Made by a program: the position numbers and the translations under genes | Assembly (NCBI GenBank): GCA_020746105.1 | Contig: CM036618.1 | Span: forward strand, 16,723,001-16,787,000 | Direction of reading: 5' to 3' | Length of the DNA: 64,000 nt | DNA from: Trogon surrucura | Lineage: Eukaryota > Chordata > Aves > Trogoniformes > Trogonidae | The notes under the pieces: generated by a model | What the model was told of the DNA's origin: nothing | What the model saw: only the letters and a program-made list of their open reading frames with translations | The model's database searches: none | Part shown: positions 1 through 10,946 of the stretch, piece by piece | Numbering within the stretch: the stretch's first letter is position 1 | Layout: each line of letters starts with the position of its first letter

Positions 1-2116
1 ATTACATTTGCTCACCTGCGCTGTGCAGGAAACGATTCAGCTTCAAAAACCAAGATTAAAACTCATGCAATCCCATCACAGCACTGTGCACACACCGCTC
101 TCCTGCGTTCTATGCTGTCTCACTAAATAAGTTGTAGCAGACAGAACATCACTATTAACACATTTCTTTTCTGTAGAAATTTGCTTTATTCTGGTCAGGG
201 AAAAGCGGGATAAAAACAACATTCCTTAATGAAAACACGTAGGAGGAAATTTCAGAAACTGCTTCTGGGCATTTTTTTTCTTGGTTTTGCTGTTGTGAAA
301 GAAAAATTGAAAGATATCAAAGAAAATATGTGACAGTAATAGGAAAATATTTATTTCCTCCACCGTTCTTTCTGTAGGCAAACCCCAGGAATTTCCCTTG
401 TGTATTGTTCCTAATATGTACTTTGCTGGAGCTGGTGAAAGAATGGCTCCCTGGCATGTGCTGGAGCTGCTCTGGTGCGGTGGGCGTCAGGCGTTCCCAT
501 CAGCGCAGCTACGGTGATGCGGGACATGGAGCAAGACCCATGTCCTGACGGCGATGCTGCCTTCCCTGGCAGCTCTTGCACCCAGCATCCCCGACCTCAG
601 CCCATGGTCACAGACTCATCTTGCCCCTCCCTAGTACCCACAGCATTTCCAGTTTCCAGTGTTCAAAAGAAAACCTTTCCCTTCCATTGTAACAGGATAG
701 AGAGCTTTTGTCCGTGTGTTCGAACAGTGAATAAGCACATTAGGAGAGTAGATCGGCAATAACTGAAGCCCTGAAATTTTGCAGCAAGGAATTAAATGTC
801 ATAACTACCATTACACTGAGATGATGTTTCCCATATCTGCTTATTAGCTCATATCTTAGAAGCTAAACGGGCCAGGAACAGCTCTCTATGCAAAACTGGC
901 ATAGATTAGCCCTGTGCTTGGAGAGGAGGAGAGCCGGTTTCGGAGCTCGGGCGTGCGATAGCACAGCATGGCCTGGCCACGTCGGTAATGCCACGCTCTC
1001 TTCTGCTTCAAGAGAAGGACAGCACTGCAACAGAATCTGCACTGAAGTCACTTGCTGGAAGTACCTCCTAGACATCTCTCTGTGTCTACTCCTGAACCTT
1101 TCTTAGGAATTACTTGGGGTGATTGTAGGTGACCTGGGCAAAAACTACACCTGGGATCATCCTACCAAGGAAAGGTAATTTACTGTTCAGTTTACTAATG
1201 TGAATGTTGTTGGTTTTGGCAGAGGAAAAGAAGCATAACTGACAAAGGTGACAATCACTAAGGTTAAAAATACATGAGAAGGTGGCAGCAGAAAAAAGGC
1301 AGCGGCTGCAGAAACACTAGGTAAAAGGAACACAGCGACAGTTTTTGTGAGGGCCTGTAAAGACAGCACAGACTGCTGTTGATAAATGTGACAGATATTG
1401 AGGGAAATGGGGGATTCTTCACATGAATGTCCTCGGGATCCATCACATGAATGTCCTTGGGATCCAGAGGCACATTTTTTTTTTACTAGACATCAAGCAG
1501 CAGTCCTTCCGTTTCACTTCCATCACTGCCCCTTCCAGTTACACCAGTGATTTAGATCAATTGCAAATAATGCATGATGGATTAACTCCTAACATCAATG
1601 TGACAGCGAGAGCTCTTTGCTAACGTTCAGATGAGCAGCTGCTGTGAACAACTAAGCTTCCTCTCAGCCACATGAGTTATGTCTGTACCAGCAAACCAAA
1701 GTAGATGAGAACATGGGGCAGCTGAGGCACGTAGCTTTGGGATTGCTGGCATGTCCCCGGCACAGCCTTGGGACAGCTCTGGCTCTGCCACGCAGCGCCC
1801 GGGCATGGCGCAAGGGTGAGCAGGATCTGTCCCTCCGGGCAGCGTGGGCACTGGGGGTAGCAGAGTTTAGCTGAATGGGTGCAAGTCAAGGTGCAAGCCT
1901 TTCACTCTCCGAGCTAGACAATGTTCTGGGCGTGGAATGAGCTATTCACTAATGTGCAGGTAGCATATTTGGGCAAAAAAAAAATAATCATTTCACATTT
2001 ACATGTGTCAGGACAGCAGCGGAAAGGCTAACTGTGGTTTCAGAACAGTTCCTTGCTGCCTGTGAAAGCCATGCTACAGAAAGCTAGCTGAATTACAACA
2101 TAAATACGAGACTTAT
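1..2116. other. Unique noncoding DNA, no gene recognised
   Basis: Stop codons are frequent on both strands and the open frames are all under about 100 codons. None resembles a known protein, and I see no paired splice signals around a conserved frame. The one structured element is a 24-bp tandem duplication, listed separately. Confidence 0.6.
1419..1466. repeat. 24-bp tandem duplication, two copies
   Basis: Two adjacent 24-bp units, both beginning TCACATGAATGTCC, differ at a single C/T position. The unit length is a multiple of three, so it reads as an eight-residue repeat on the minus strand, but the surrounding frame has no other sign of coding. Confidence 0.85.
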
Positions 2117-2935
2117 TGTTGTGAGTTAGTGCTGGGCCAGCCACTAAACGCAGACAGATGGTCCCTAGACCCCTCTTGCCCCCACATGGGAAGGGAAAGG
2201 GAATGAGGCAGAGAGACTTATGGGTCAGGAAAGAAAAACTAGAACAGCTTTAATGAAACAACAACGGAAATAATAGTGAAATTATAAAAATAAAGAACTA
2301 TATATAACTATATATAAGACTGGCATCAAACCCAATTTCCCCCCCCCCCCCCCCCCCCCCCATATCAATCCCCACTGGTGCTGCAGAGCAGGAGGCACTG
2401 GGGCAGCCCCAGGCTCAGTGGTGGCAGGAGCTGGATACAGGGAGCTGGATTCGGGAACTCAGGATCCGGATCAAAAGCAGGAGATCGGACAGAGTCGTCT
2501 CTGGACACCGGCCATTGCAGGAAAGGGAAAAGAAGGGAAAATAGGCAAAAACTCTCGTGATCACTCAATTTATACTAGATATGACATATATGGGATGGAA
2601 TACTCTCATTGGTCACCTGTCCTGTCTATTACTCCCCAGAGGTGCAACCTTTTACTTCCTTGTGCCCCCCTCTTACTACCCGGCACCCCCAGCGTGGCAC
2701 ACAAGAGCCAGCAGTGGCCTTGGTCACTATAGGAATCAGTATCAGCAGGAGCCTTTCTGCATCGCAGTCCCAGGCAGTAACTGTAAACATCAGGTGTTAT
2801 CACTGCCAGTAGCACCCACTGTCTGCAAAAACATGCTGCTGACTTCAGAATGTGCAGCCCTTTAGAAGACACTAAACTGGAGAGTAAAAAGCACTGAACA
2901 CTTGCTCTTTCTGGTCGTTTTGTGTGGCTTTCAGC
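2117..2935 (-). mobile_element. Solo LTR of an avian endogenous retrovirus, family A, copy 1
   Basis: This roughly 0.8-kb segment is clearly homologous to 28975-30381 (opposite orientation) and 40152-40928 (same orientation). Sense is inferred to be minus because a TATA-box-like TATAAATT lies at 2567-2574 (read on minus) and a polyadenylation-like ATTAAA at 2249-2254, in the same order as in the other copies. The plus-strand left edge begins TGTTGTGAGTTAG. The right edge has drifted and is placed only approximately near 2935, so no target-site duplication could be confirmed. No gag, pol or env sequence is attached, so it is a solo LTR. A 23-nt C run interrupts it at 2339-2361. Confidence 0.75.
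2339..2361. repeat. Poly-C/poly-G run of 23 nt
   Basis: An uninterrupted run of 23 C on the plus strand sits inside LTR family A copy 1. The corresponding place in the 29-kb copy has only short C or T runs, so this is an expansion private to this copy. The exact length may be affected by sequencing error. Confidence 0.9.
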
Positions 2936-3750
2936 TAGGTAAAAAATTCCTTAAAAAGCTTTTTTTTTGGTTGTAGTTTGTTTGGTTTTGGCTTAGTTTC
3001 TTGTAACTAATAAAAATCCCCATAGAAATTCCATCCACTGGAGATGGTCAAATCTCTCCCTCGGGAAAAAAACAACCCAACAAACCACAAACAGAAAAAA
3101 AATTAACAGTATTTCTTTGAAAACTATGGTATACACACAAATTGTTATGTTCTACTTTGTGCACTTTTCCAAGAGCTGATACTATTTTCTATGGATTAAC
3201 TTTTTAAAGAAAGATATGACTATTCACTCATTCTTGTGACCTGAAAAATATAGTAAAGTAGTTTCATTTTTCCCAGCAGCTCAGTGTTCACAATTTTCAC
3301 AGTGTTCATGGTAGTATTTAGTTACAATTGTTTTTTATTCCCAGCACTTTGATTAGAAAAGCTGCTTCTTCATATATAAAGCTGCAAGAACTTTATGTGC
3401 TTCTGGTGCTGTGTTGCCTGTGGGACACATTGTAAGATTTTTGTATTATATGAGTTTCCATTAAAAATGCGGTGCAATTCACTGTACTTAAAGGAACATT
3501 AAGATCAAATGAAAACTGATTATTATAATTAAATATGGTACCCATTTAACAAGGAGGAATTTCATGACCAGCAATTAATTATAAACAGGATATGAGAACA
3601 TGCAAATAAATGTGGATGTGACCAGGATACCATACTCACAGCAGCTCATCGCCTAGGCACGACATTTGAAATTTGTATCCCAGCCCTAATCTCATGGATT
3701 TAAATCTACATGTGGAATAAAAATTAGATGGAGCAGCAGAACTTGAAATA
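2936..3750. other. A+T-rich noncoding DNA
   Basis: No gene or named repeat seen. It contains short A and T runs and an old-looking, stop-rich sequence on both strands. Confidence 0.55.
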
Positions 3751-4060
3751 AGGGGAGCCAGGCTCTTCTCAGTGATGTCCACTGAGAGGACAAGGGGCAA
3801 TATGTGCAAGCTGGAGCATAGGAGGTTCCACAAAAGTATTAGAAAAACCTTTTTCACTGTGAGGGTGACAGAGCTCTGGAACAGGCTGCCCAGAGAGGTT
3901 GTGGAGTCTCCTTCTCTGGAGACATTCAAAACCCGCCTGGACACGTTCCTGTGCGATCTACTGTAGGTGATCCTGCTCTGGCAGGGGGGCTGGACTAGAT
4001 GATCTTTTGAGGTCTCTTCCAACCCCTGACATTCTGTGATTCAGTGACTGATTCTGTGAT
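3751..4060 (+). mobile_element. CR1 LINE, 5'-truncated 3' end
   Basis: The segment starts in the last part of CR1 ORF2. The frame at 3772-3966 encodes the family's C-terminal block, including [18 protein letters not shown] and ending CDLL at a TAG stop. A 3' untranslated segment follows with the CR1-typical GGACTAGATGATC and then ATTCTGTGATT tail units at 4031-4060. Only about 65 codons of ORF2 remain, without reverse transcriptase motifs. Such short copies arise from incomplete target-primed reverse transcription. Confidence 0.93.
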
Positions 4061-4242
4061 ATCTTCCTATCGGGAATTAAAGGCATGCTTCTGTACGTGC
4101 ATATTTGTTTTTCATCAACACAGTGATGTTCATCAGCACACTCAGTGGGGATGAAATGAAAGTACTACCACTGACCTGCTGTCCACGGGCATTCAGTGAC
4201 ATGTGTAACATTTCACAGAGGAAGCACAAAAATTTTAGTGTT

Positions 4243-5155
4243 TGTACTGGGTTTGCCTGGCCAGACTTCAGTAGTGGGGGGCTGTAGGGGTGGCTTCTGT
4301 GAGAAGCTGCTAGAAGCTTCCCCTAGGTCCAGTAGAGCCAATGCCAGCCGGCTGCAAAGACAGACCCGCTGATGGCCAAGGCTGAGCCTATCAGTGGTGA
4401 CAGGAACCCCTCTATGAAAATATATTTAAGAAATGGGGAAAAATGAACTGTGCCACAACAACTCACAGAGAGAGAAGAATATGTGCAGACATCAAGGTCT
4501 GTGAAGAAGAGGGGTCACGATGTGCTCCAGTTGCTGGAACAGAGATTCCCCTGAGTCATGATGAAGCCCATGGTGAGGCAGGCTGCCCCCCTGCAGTCCA
4601 CGGAGGTGACAGCGTGTAGATGTCCACCTGTGGAAGACCCCGCACCAGAATGGCTGGATGCCTGAAGGAGGATGTGACCCTGTGGGAAACCTGCACTGGA
4701 GCAGGCTCCTGGCAGGACCCATGGACCCATGAAGAGACTTCACGCTGGAAAGAGCGAAGAGTGAGGAGTCCTCCCTTTGAGGAGGAAGGAGGGGCAGAGA
4801 CAACATGTGATGAAGTGACCTCAGTCTCTGTTCCCTGTAGCCCTGTGCCAGGCAGGGGAGGAGGTGAATAAATTGGGAGCAACGTTAAGCCTGGCAAGAA
4901 GGGAGGAGTTGGGGGAAGGTGTTATTTTTAAGATTTAGTTTTATTTCTCACTACTCCCCTCTAATTTGATTGTTAGTAAATTCGATTAAGTTCCCCAAAT
5001 CAAGTGTTTTGCCCAGGACAGTAACTGCAAGTTACTGTCCTTACGTCAACCCATGAACCCTTGGTTATATTTTCTACCCCTGTCTAGCTAAGAAGGGGGA
5101 ATGATAGAGCAGCTGTGGTGGACACCTGGCTGCCAGCCAGGGTCAAAGCACTACA
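4243..5155 (+). mobile_element. Solo LTR of an avian endogenous retrovirus, family B
   Basis: The segment begins TGTACTGGGTTTGC and ends CACTACA, giving the TG...CA ends of a retroviral LTR of about 913 bp. The start and interior (GCTTCTGTGAGAAGCTGCTA, repeated 'ctggagcaggctcc'-type blocks) match a very common bird LTR family as I remember it. Five bases on each side, GTGTT (4238-4242) and GTGTC (5156-5160), match at four of five positions, fitting a worn 5-bp target-site duplication of the ERVL type. A TATA-like TATATTTAAG lies near 4420, and the expected AATAAA near the 3' end appears as AGTAAA. No internal viral genes are attached. Open frames inside are accidental. Confidence 0.8.
5015..5041. 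repeat. Perfect 12-bp inverted repeat, 3-nt spacer
   Basis: AGGACAGTAACT (5015-5026) and its exact reverse complement (5030-5041) are separated by GCA. It lies near the 3' end of LTR family B, downstream of the decayed polyadenylation signal, and could form a hairpin in RNA or single-stranded DNA. Confidence 0.85.
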
Positions 5156-5455
5156 GTGTCAAAAGGTAATTTACAGATTATCAGCAAAGTGCCAAGATCC
5201 TTTCTAGATCAGAATGCAAACCACCCCTGGCTTACTTCAGTTAACACCTCAGGCAGGCACTGAAACCCATTGCTACATGTGAGTGGAGGGTTGGTCCACT
5301 TCAGTTGGTCAGCTCTCATTTGATATTTGCTGATTCGTGATTGAGAGCTGAAGGACCCTGCCTTCATATGAACCAAGTCACAGTGATCAGGAAAGTATTT
5401 ATAATTTTTTCTTTCTCCTCCTAAGGTAATAAATGCTTTGTGAACACAGGGAGGA
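5156..5455. other. Short noncoding stretch between LTR and GAAGG tract
   Basis: About 300 bp with no recognised element. Confidence 0.5.
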
Positions 5456-5626
5456 GAAGGGAAGGGAAGGGAAGGGAAGGGAAGGGAAGGGAAGGGAAGG
5501 GAAGGGAAGGGAAGGGAAGGGAAGGGAAGGGAAGGGAAGGGAAGGGAAGGGAAGGGAAGGGAAGGGAAGGGAAGGGAAGGGAAGGGAAGGGAAGGGAAGG
5601 GAAGGGAAGGGAAGGGAAGGGAAGGG
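5456..5626. repeat. (GAAGG)n pentanucleotide microsatellite, about 34 copies
   Basis: A 171-bp tract of GAAGG units with no interruption that I can see. One strand is all purine and the other all pyrimidine. Because no stop codon can be built from this unit in any frame, all six frames are open and produce artefactual repeat proteins (Glu-Gly-Lys-Gly-Arg, or Pro-Phe-Pro-Ser-Leu on the minus strand). These should not be annotated as genes. Confidence 0.97.
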
Positions 5627-8600
5627 CTACAGCTGGTGTGAAACAAAGCTTTTTGTTCCCTAAATTTTTCCCTTTTTCTCAGTGTTTATCGTGTGCAGGA
5701 GGAAAACATTCCACAGGAAGTTGGAATGATCCTGATGTAAACCATCAGAACATTTTTTCAAGTAACTTGTTAGAGCCAGTTCTCATTAGGAGGATGTTAA
5801 TTAGTTGACAAGATCTAATGATCTGCCTGTTTCTTTCATAGGTTACAAATTGCCACCTTGTAAGACTGTCACTTTAGTGATTGTATCACTTTTTTTTTCC
5901 TGGTGAATTCTTACTCTACTGGGAATTGAGACACCGGGAGTGTGTCCTAGGCTGTACCTACACGATTGACTGCTTGGGCAGGACTTCATAAAGAGGCCCT
6001 GTTACATCCAAGAGAAAGTACATGACATGGCCGTGGTACCACTTACTGTGAGAAAGGGTGCCGGTGGCACCCATCGATATTGCATGGCATTGCCCTCGAG
6101 AGCTTGATGCCTCTGGGCTCAGCCGGAGTATGATTAAACCCCTACCTGCCTATTTCTTAGACCGTCATCTCAATTCTGCTTCACCAAATATAATTAATAA
6201 GAACTCCTTTTTTCCCTTCTCCACATTTGGCTTTCTAGGCTCCTGCTGTAGCTGCCCTCACTTGTGAATTTTTCAGCCTGGAGAGTCCAAGTCTATTTAA
6301 TCTCATTTACGGAGACATTTTGTATTTCTCCTCACCCTGCTCCCTAGCACAGCCACTCTGTACCCATAGTGAGATGTGGAGTACAGAACGACACATGCCC
6401 TTGTTTTAGGCATTTGTGTAGCTGCCCTTCAGAACTCCTGCTATTTCAGTCATCCCCCTCTATACAGAGGCGGGCTTGGTGGCATTCCCTGCACACCTGG
6501 GGTGGGACATTGCAGACACTAGCCTGAGGAGCCACTGAATAACACTTGAATAAAATGAACTCTCCTCTTCTGTGCTCCCCTCCAACCATATCAAGCTTAA
6601 TTCTTAATTTAAGTGCAGAAAACACAAAAAAATGTGAACTACTCCATATACCATCAGAGACAGACAATACTTGCGTTTTTCAGCCACCAGAAAGCCGTGA
6701 GTTTGGGGCTGGTGCATGTAAGTCAAATTTTCATTACATGTCTGTTAGCAGAGTTTTCACACTGGTATCAGTAGACACAGAACCAGATGTCATCATTATT
6801 TTAGCTACTTATGAAGCATCCGGATATCGAACTTAAGATTAAACTATCAATAAAAGAATGAGAAGAAAGAGAGGGAAGATCCTGAGCTGGTGTAAAGTGT
6901 CTTGTCTCTACTCAGCTGATCTCAAGGGAGCCTTAAGCTGGGTGTGAGGTGGTCTGTACGGCCTCTGCTCCAAAAAGCTTCCAGCTCTGCTTTACACACC
7001 ATAGATCTTGCACAAAGACTGTAATTTAAAGGGTAAGCAAGAGCAAGGATTAAAGCCTCTGGCCATACTCTTTCTTTGCACACCACAAGAGTTCTAAGTG
7101 TGTCTGTTTACTAGAAATGTAGAAGAAATGTCATGGAGAAAGGCCATCCAGAGGAGCAGAAGGCTGTGACATTTTTAGTGCAGAATAACAAAGACTGGAA
7201 GAGAATAAATGTGTAAAGTAGCTGGCTGTCATTAAGCCCTCATGAGCCCTAGAGCAGATTTCACACATTACTTTGTCCTCCCTCTCTAGACCCTGATGCT
7301 GTAGAGTTAAAACATCTATGTTTTAGATCATCCAACACAGTAATTTATATTCTTATCTCACTTCTTCTGGATGCTGTGCAAGAAGCTAATTCTGAATTTG
7401 AAATGTAGTAATACAGTATCAGTATTAGCAATGTTGGGAAAGTTATTTCAGTCAACTAATCTCTCCCTAAAGGCCATTTTATTCAGAAGTGGTTTGAAGT
7501 ACATAATATGTTAAATGTTACAGCAGGTGTTAATAAAACTGTATTCACAAATTTTGGGCCTGATACTAGACATTTAAAGTCTGCTGGTTTACAATGGGAG
7601 ATTAGAATGCTATTTTTTGTGTTTCATTTTTGGCAATTTCCTTCAGCATTTGTCACTATTCCTGTATAAGCACAGGAATCTCCCTTATTTTGACACTTGT
7701 GGCTAATCCTGCAGCTTTGCCAGTGGCTGTGCCTGATGACAGGAGAAAAATTTCCTCATCAAGCCAATCATTCAGGACCTAATCCATGGTGAAGACTTTG
7801 AAGAAATGTGGAAGAACTACATTAGAATTCTGTGCAACCCGAGTAACAACTTGTTCCTTTCTAGAGCACTACGGGATGGGCATATGAAGTTGCGTTTGTG
7901 CAGCTGTAGCACAGGGCTGGCAAACACACAGACAAACACCTCACAACAGAGCAATTAATTTTAAGAAACTGTTGTAAGGTATGAGTATTTTTGATTTTTA
8001 ACATAGTGTGCTGCAAAAAATTATTTGTTTTAAGCAGAAAGTAGGTCTTGTGTCTCAGCAGCAACAGAGATGGATGAGTGGAAGCATGCAGTGCCTGTTC
8101 TCCTTAATCACTATCATTAGCTTTTGTCTTGGAGTTGGGCGGCCAGGGAGAAGCTGGGAGAGGCTGAGCATGTTCACCCACCACCCACGCTGGTGCTGGT
8201 GGCCTGGGAGCTGCTGGGAGGCAAGGGGCTGGCTGGAAAGGTTGAGGCTGAGCCTGCCTCTGTGCTGTGTTTCCCTGTGTTTCCCTGTGCATGCCTTCAG
8301 AAAAAGACTGGAGGAGCAGCCCAGGGTGCTCTGAAAGTGTAACAGGCTTGCACAGAGCTTGCTGAGCCTGGATGTGAACTTTCCTGGCACAGGGCCTCCT
8401 CACCGCAGCACAGAGACCACCCCGGCACAGGGACCAAGCCCTTCCTCGCCTGCCTGCTGAAGCACTGGGCAGACTGAACTGCCTTATGCGATGGAGAAGA
8501 AAGCCACGTTCATTTGCAGATGACCTAGCAGTCGCTATCCTGTTTCTGTTACCATGGATACAGCAACGAAGCAATAACTTTATTCGGGATTAGCTATTTT

Positions 8601-9329
8601 TACTGTAATTACACAATGGGAAATTATTAGACTGTTCTTCCCTCCTTCTCACCCACAGTTTTTACCTGTGGTACTTCAGATGCCTGTACTGAGACCCCAA
8701 GTTTTCAATTGCTTGTGGTCCAGGGCTCCTGCTCTGGCAGGCGGGGTGCAATGGTCATGGCACCAGGGGTCTGACAGCTTCTGCTTTGAATCACTCTCTT
8801 CGAGGGAGGTTAGAATTGCCCCTGAGCCTCCAAGGCACAGGTGTGCAGCAGGGCAGGACATTTCGATGCCCACTCGCTGGTCAGGTGTGATGTGAGCACC
8901 CACCCAGCTCTGTTTTCGCTGATGTGTGGTTAAGCCTCTCCATGAGTGTTAGAGCCTGTACAGAGGTATTGGAGCTGCACAGAGTCCTCTTACAAAGTTT
9001 TGTTTCAGTGATGCCACGGTGCACACCACTGCAAGGGCTTCCTAAATCTTTCTTTGGCTACGGTAGCATGTCTCTGGAGAAGTTCTGGACAGTGGTAGTG
9101 GTAAAACAAGGACTTAACTCTGATATTTTTATTCCTCCAGTTCTGCAGGTTCCTCAGTCTAAGATCCCTGTGAGAAAAGTCCTATAGAATTTAACAGGAA
9201 GTAAAATATCTTTGTATTTCTGTAGATTTTTAATAACTCTGCAAGATTCAGCTATTAAATTGTAAAGATCAGAAAAGGAACCATTAAAAGGTAATGCACT
9301 CTTGTTTGCTTCTGGTCCTCAGCAAATCA
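5627..9329. other. Unique noncoding DNA with a G+C-richer segment at about 8.1-8.5 kb
   Basis: No gene recognised. The 8.1-8.5 kb part is richer in G+C and carries overlapping frames on both strands (up to 156 codons on minus, 8104-8574), which look accidental because opposing frames are equally open and no domain is recognisable. Possible regulatory motifs at 8548-8592 are listed separately. Confidence 0.55.
8548..8592. promoter_or_regulatory. Possible enhancer core: RFX X-box-like and OTX/CRX-like motifs
   Basis: GTTACCATGGATAC at 8548-8561 resembles the palindromic X-box bound by RFX factors. Read on minus it carries one good half-site (GGTAAC) and one imperfect half. GGATTA, the core bound by OTX/CRX homeodomains, follows at 8587-8592. 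This is motif resemblance only, and such short matches occur by chance. Cross-species conservation would be the deciding evidence. Confidence 0.25.
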
Positions 9330-9593
9330 GAAGAATAATGGGTTTCAGTTAGAACAGAGGAAGTTCCACCTCAACATGAGAAGAAACTTCTTTACTGTGA
9401 GGGTGACAGAGCACTGGCACAGGCTGCCCAGAGAGGTTGTGGAGTCCCCTTCTCTGAAGACTTGCAAAACCCTCCTGGACGCGTCCCTGTGTGGCTGCCC
9501 CAGGGGATCCTGCTCTGGCAGGGGGTTGGACTAGATGATCTTTCAAGGTCCCTTCCAGCCTCTCTCATTCTGTGATTCTGTGATTCTATGCTT
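9330..9593 (+). mobile_element. CR1 LINE, 5'-truncated 3' end
   Basis: The copy starts within the last 50 or so codons of ORF2 ([18 protein letters not shown] in the plus frame) and continues through the 3' untranslated sequence with TTGGACTAGATGATC to ATTCTGTGATTCTGTGATT at the end. Codons have decayed, with 'gaagacttgcaaaaccctcc' in place of the usual GACATTCAAAACC. Confidence 0.92.
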
Positions 9594-10125
9594 GGATGCA
9601 CAACTCTCCAGAGCCCTGAAAATTTCCTTTCTTTTCAGCTCCGTGTTGTAATAGGTCATGGTTCAGGGAGGAGGAGAGTCGCATAAAAGAATTTTCAAAC
9701 TGCTGAAAATTTTGGAGAGTTGAGTGCTTTACTTGATGGTTTTTACTAATGAAAATTCTGGTCTCGATGCCATTTTTGTAATTTTTCAATTTGCCGAAAG
9801 TGATTGAACTTACTTTACCTACACTTTCAACCATCTTAAGGTGTTTAAGGACTGCATTTTTCATAGCTGAAGAGAAATAACAAATGCGAAAAGAAAATGG
9901 GATGAATGATTCAATGCACAGCTTGAGAAGCAATTCCAATTTCTGAAAAATAGGTATTTAGAAATGTAATAAATAAGAATGAAAGAAGAAACAGGTAATT
10001 CTCCTGTACGAGAGCTGTGCTCCAGCACTGTTGCTAACTCATAGGGAAAATTTCAGAGAATTTGTAACTACTCAGTAGTTTTATAGAGAAATGTCACTAG
10101 AAATGTGAAAAGTGTTGCATTGAAC
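9594..10125. other. Noncoding DNA
   Basis: A 117-codon minus-strand frame (9586-9939) starts near the CR1 tail and has no recognisable domain. I regard it as accidental. Confidence 0.5.
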
Positions 10126-10929
10126 CTAGACGGGCTAGAGGGCTGGGCGGGGAGAAATCTTATTAAATTCAACAAGGGCAAGTGTAGAATTTTGCACCTG
10201 GGAAAGAACAACCCCAAGAACCAGTACAGGTTGGGGACTGACCTGTTGGAGAGCAGCTCAGGGGAAAGGGACCTGGGGGTTCTAGTGGACAGCAGGATGA
10301 CCATGAGCCAGCACTGTGCCCTCGTGGCCAAGAAGGCCAATGACATCCTGGGGTGTATTAGAAGGGGGGTGGCTAGTAGGTCAAGAGAGGTCCTCCTGCC
10401 CCTCTACTCTGCCCTGGTGAGGCCACATCTGGAATATTGTGGCCAGTTCTGGGCCCCTCAGCTCAAGAGAGACAGGGAACTGCTTGAGAGAGTCCAGCGC
10501 AGAGCCACAGAGATGATGAAGGGAGCGGAACATCTCCCTTACGAGGAAAGGCTGAGGGAGCTGGGTCTCTTTAGCCTGGAGAAGAGGAGGCTGAGGGGTG
10601 ACCTCGTTCACGTTTATAAATATGTCAAAGGGGAGTGTCAGGAGGACGGAGCCAGGCTCTTCTCAGCAGCGTCCACTGACAGGACAAGGGGCAATGGGTG
10701 GAAGCTGGAACACAGGAGATTCCACATAAACATTAGGAAAAGCTTTTTCACAGTGAGGGTGACAGAGCCCTGGAACAGGCTGCCCAGGGAGATTGTGGAG
10801 CCTCCTTTGGAGACTTTCAAAACCCGTTTGGACACGTTCCTGTGTGACCTACTGTGGGTGATCCTGCTCTGGCAGGGGGTTGGACTAGATGATCTTTTGA
10901 GGTTCCTTCCAACCCCTAACATTCTATGA
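10126..10929 (+). pseudogene. CR1 ORF2 C-terminal remnant, uninterrupted
   Basis: The open frame runs 10105-10929 (274 codons), with about seven codons of host sequence before the CR1 part. It opens at [17 protein letters not shown], just downstream of the catalytic FADD motif, so the palm active site is absent. It continues through the thumb-like region ([52 protein letters not shown]) to the C-terminal block. The usual TAG stop after CDLL is TGG here, so the frame reads on into the 3' untranslated region for about 25 residues. It cannot encode a working reverse transcriptase because motifs A to C are missing. Confidence 0.9.
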
Positions 10930-10946
10930 TTCTGTGATTCTGTGAA
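10126..10946 (+). mobile_element. CR1 LINE, 5'-truncated, about 820 bp, open frame kept
   Basis: The copy begins just after the reverse transcriptase YADD-type motif region and runs to the 8-mer tail ATTCTATGATTCTGTGATT at 10921-10944. Sequence quality is good for this window, and one frame is open over the whole ORF2 remainder, suggesting a fairly young insertion. Confidence 0.94.

Noticed and set aside
3636..4022. Recurrent antisense frames with [14 protein letters not shown] and [11 protein letters not shown] across CR1 copies
   Set aside because: They recur because the sense CR1 sequence recurs. They are reverse-strand shadows of the ORF2 C-terminus and 3' end, differ in length by copy and have no independent support.
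4492..4897. Overlapping frames of up to 113 codons inside LTR family B
   Set aside because: They lie on both strands of a non-coding LTR and show no viral or cellular domain.
5209..5808. Long open frames on both strands over the pentamer tract
   Set aside because: The GAAGG unit cannot form a stop codon in any frame, so these proteins are artefacts of the microsatellite.
8055..8574. 111- and 156-codon minus frames, and a 108-codon plus frame, as possible genes
   Set aside because: All three overlap in a G+C-richer patch, where chance open frames are expected, and none has a known domain or clear exon borders.
9586..9939. 117-codon minus frame next to a CR1
   Set aside because: No domain, signal or conservation clue, and its end overlaps the CR1 tail.
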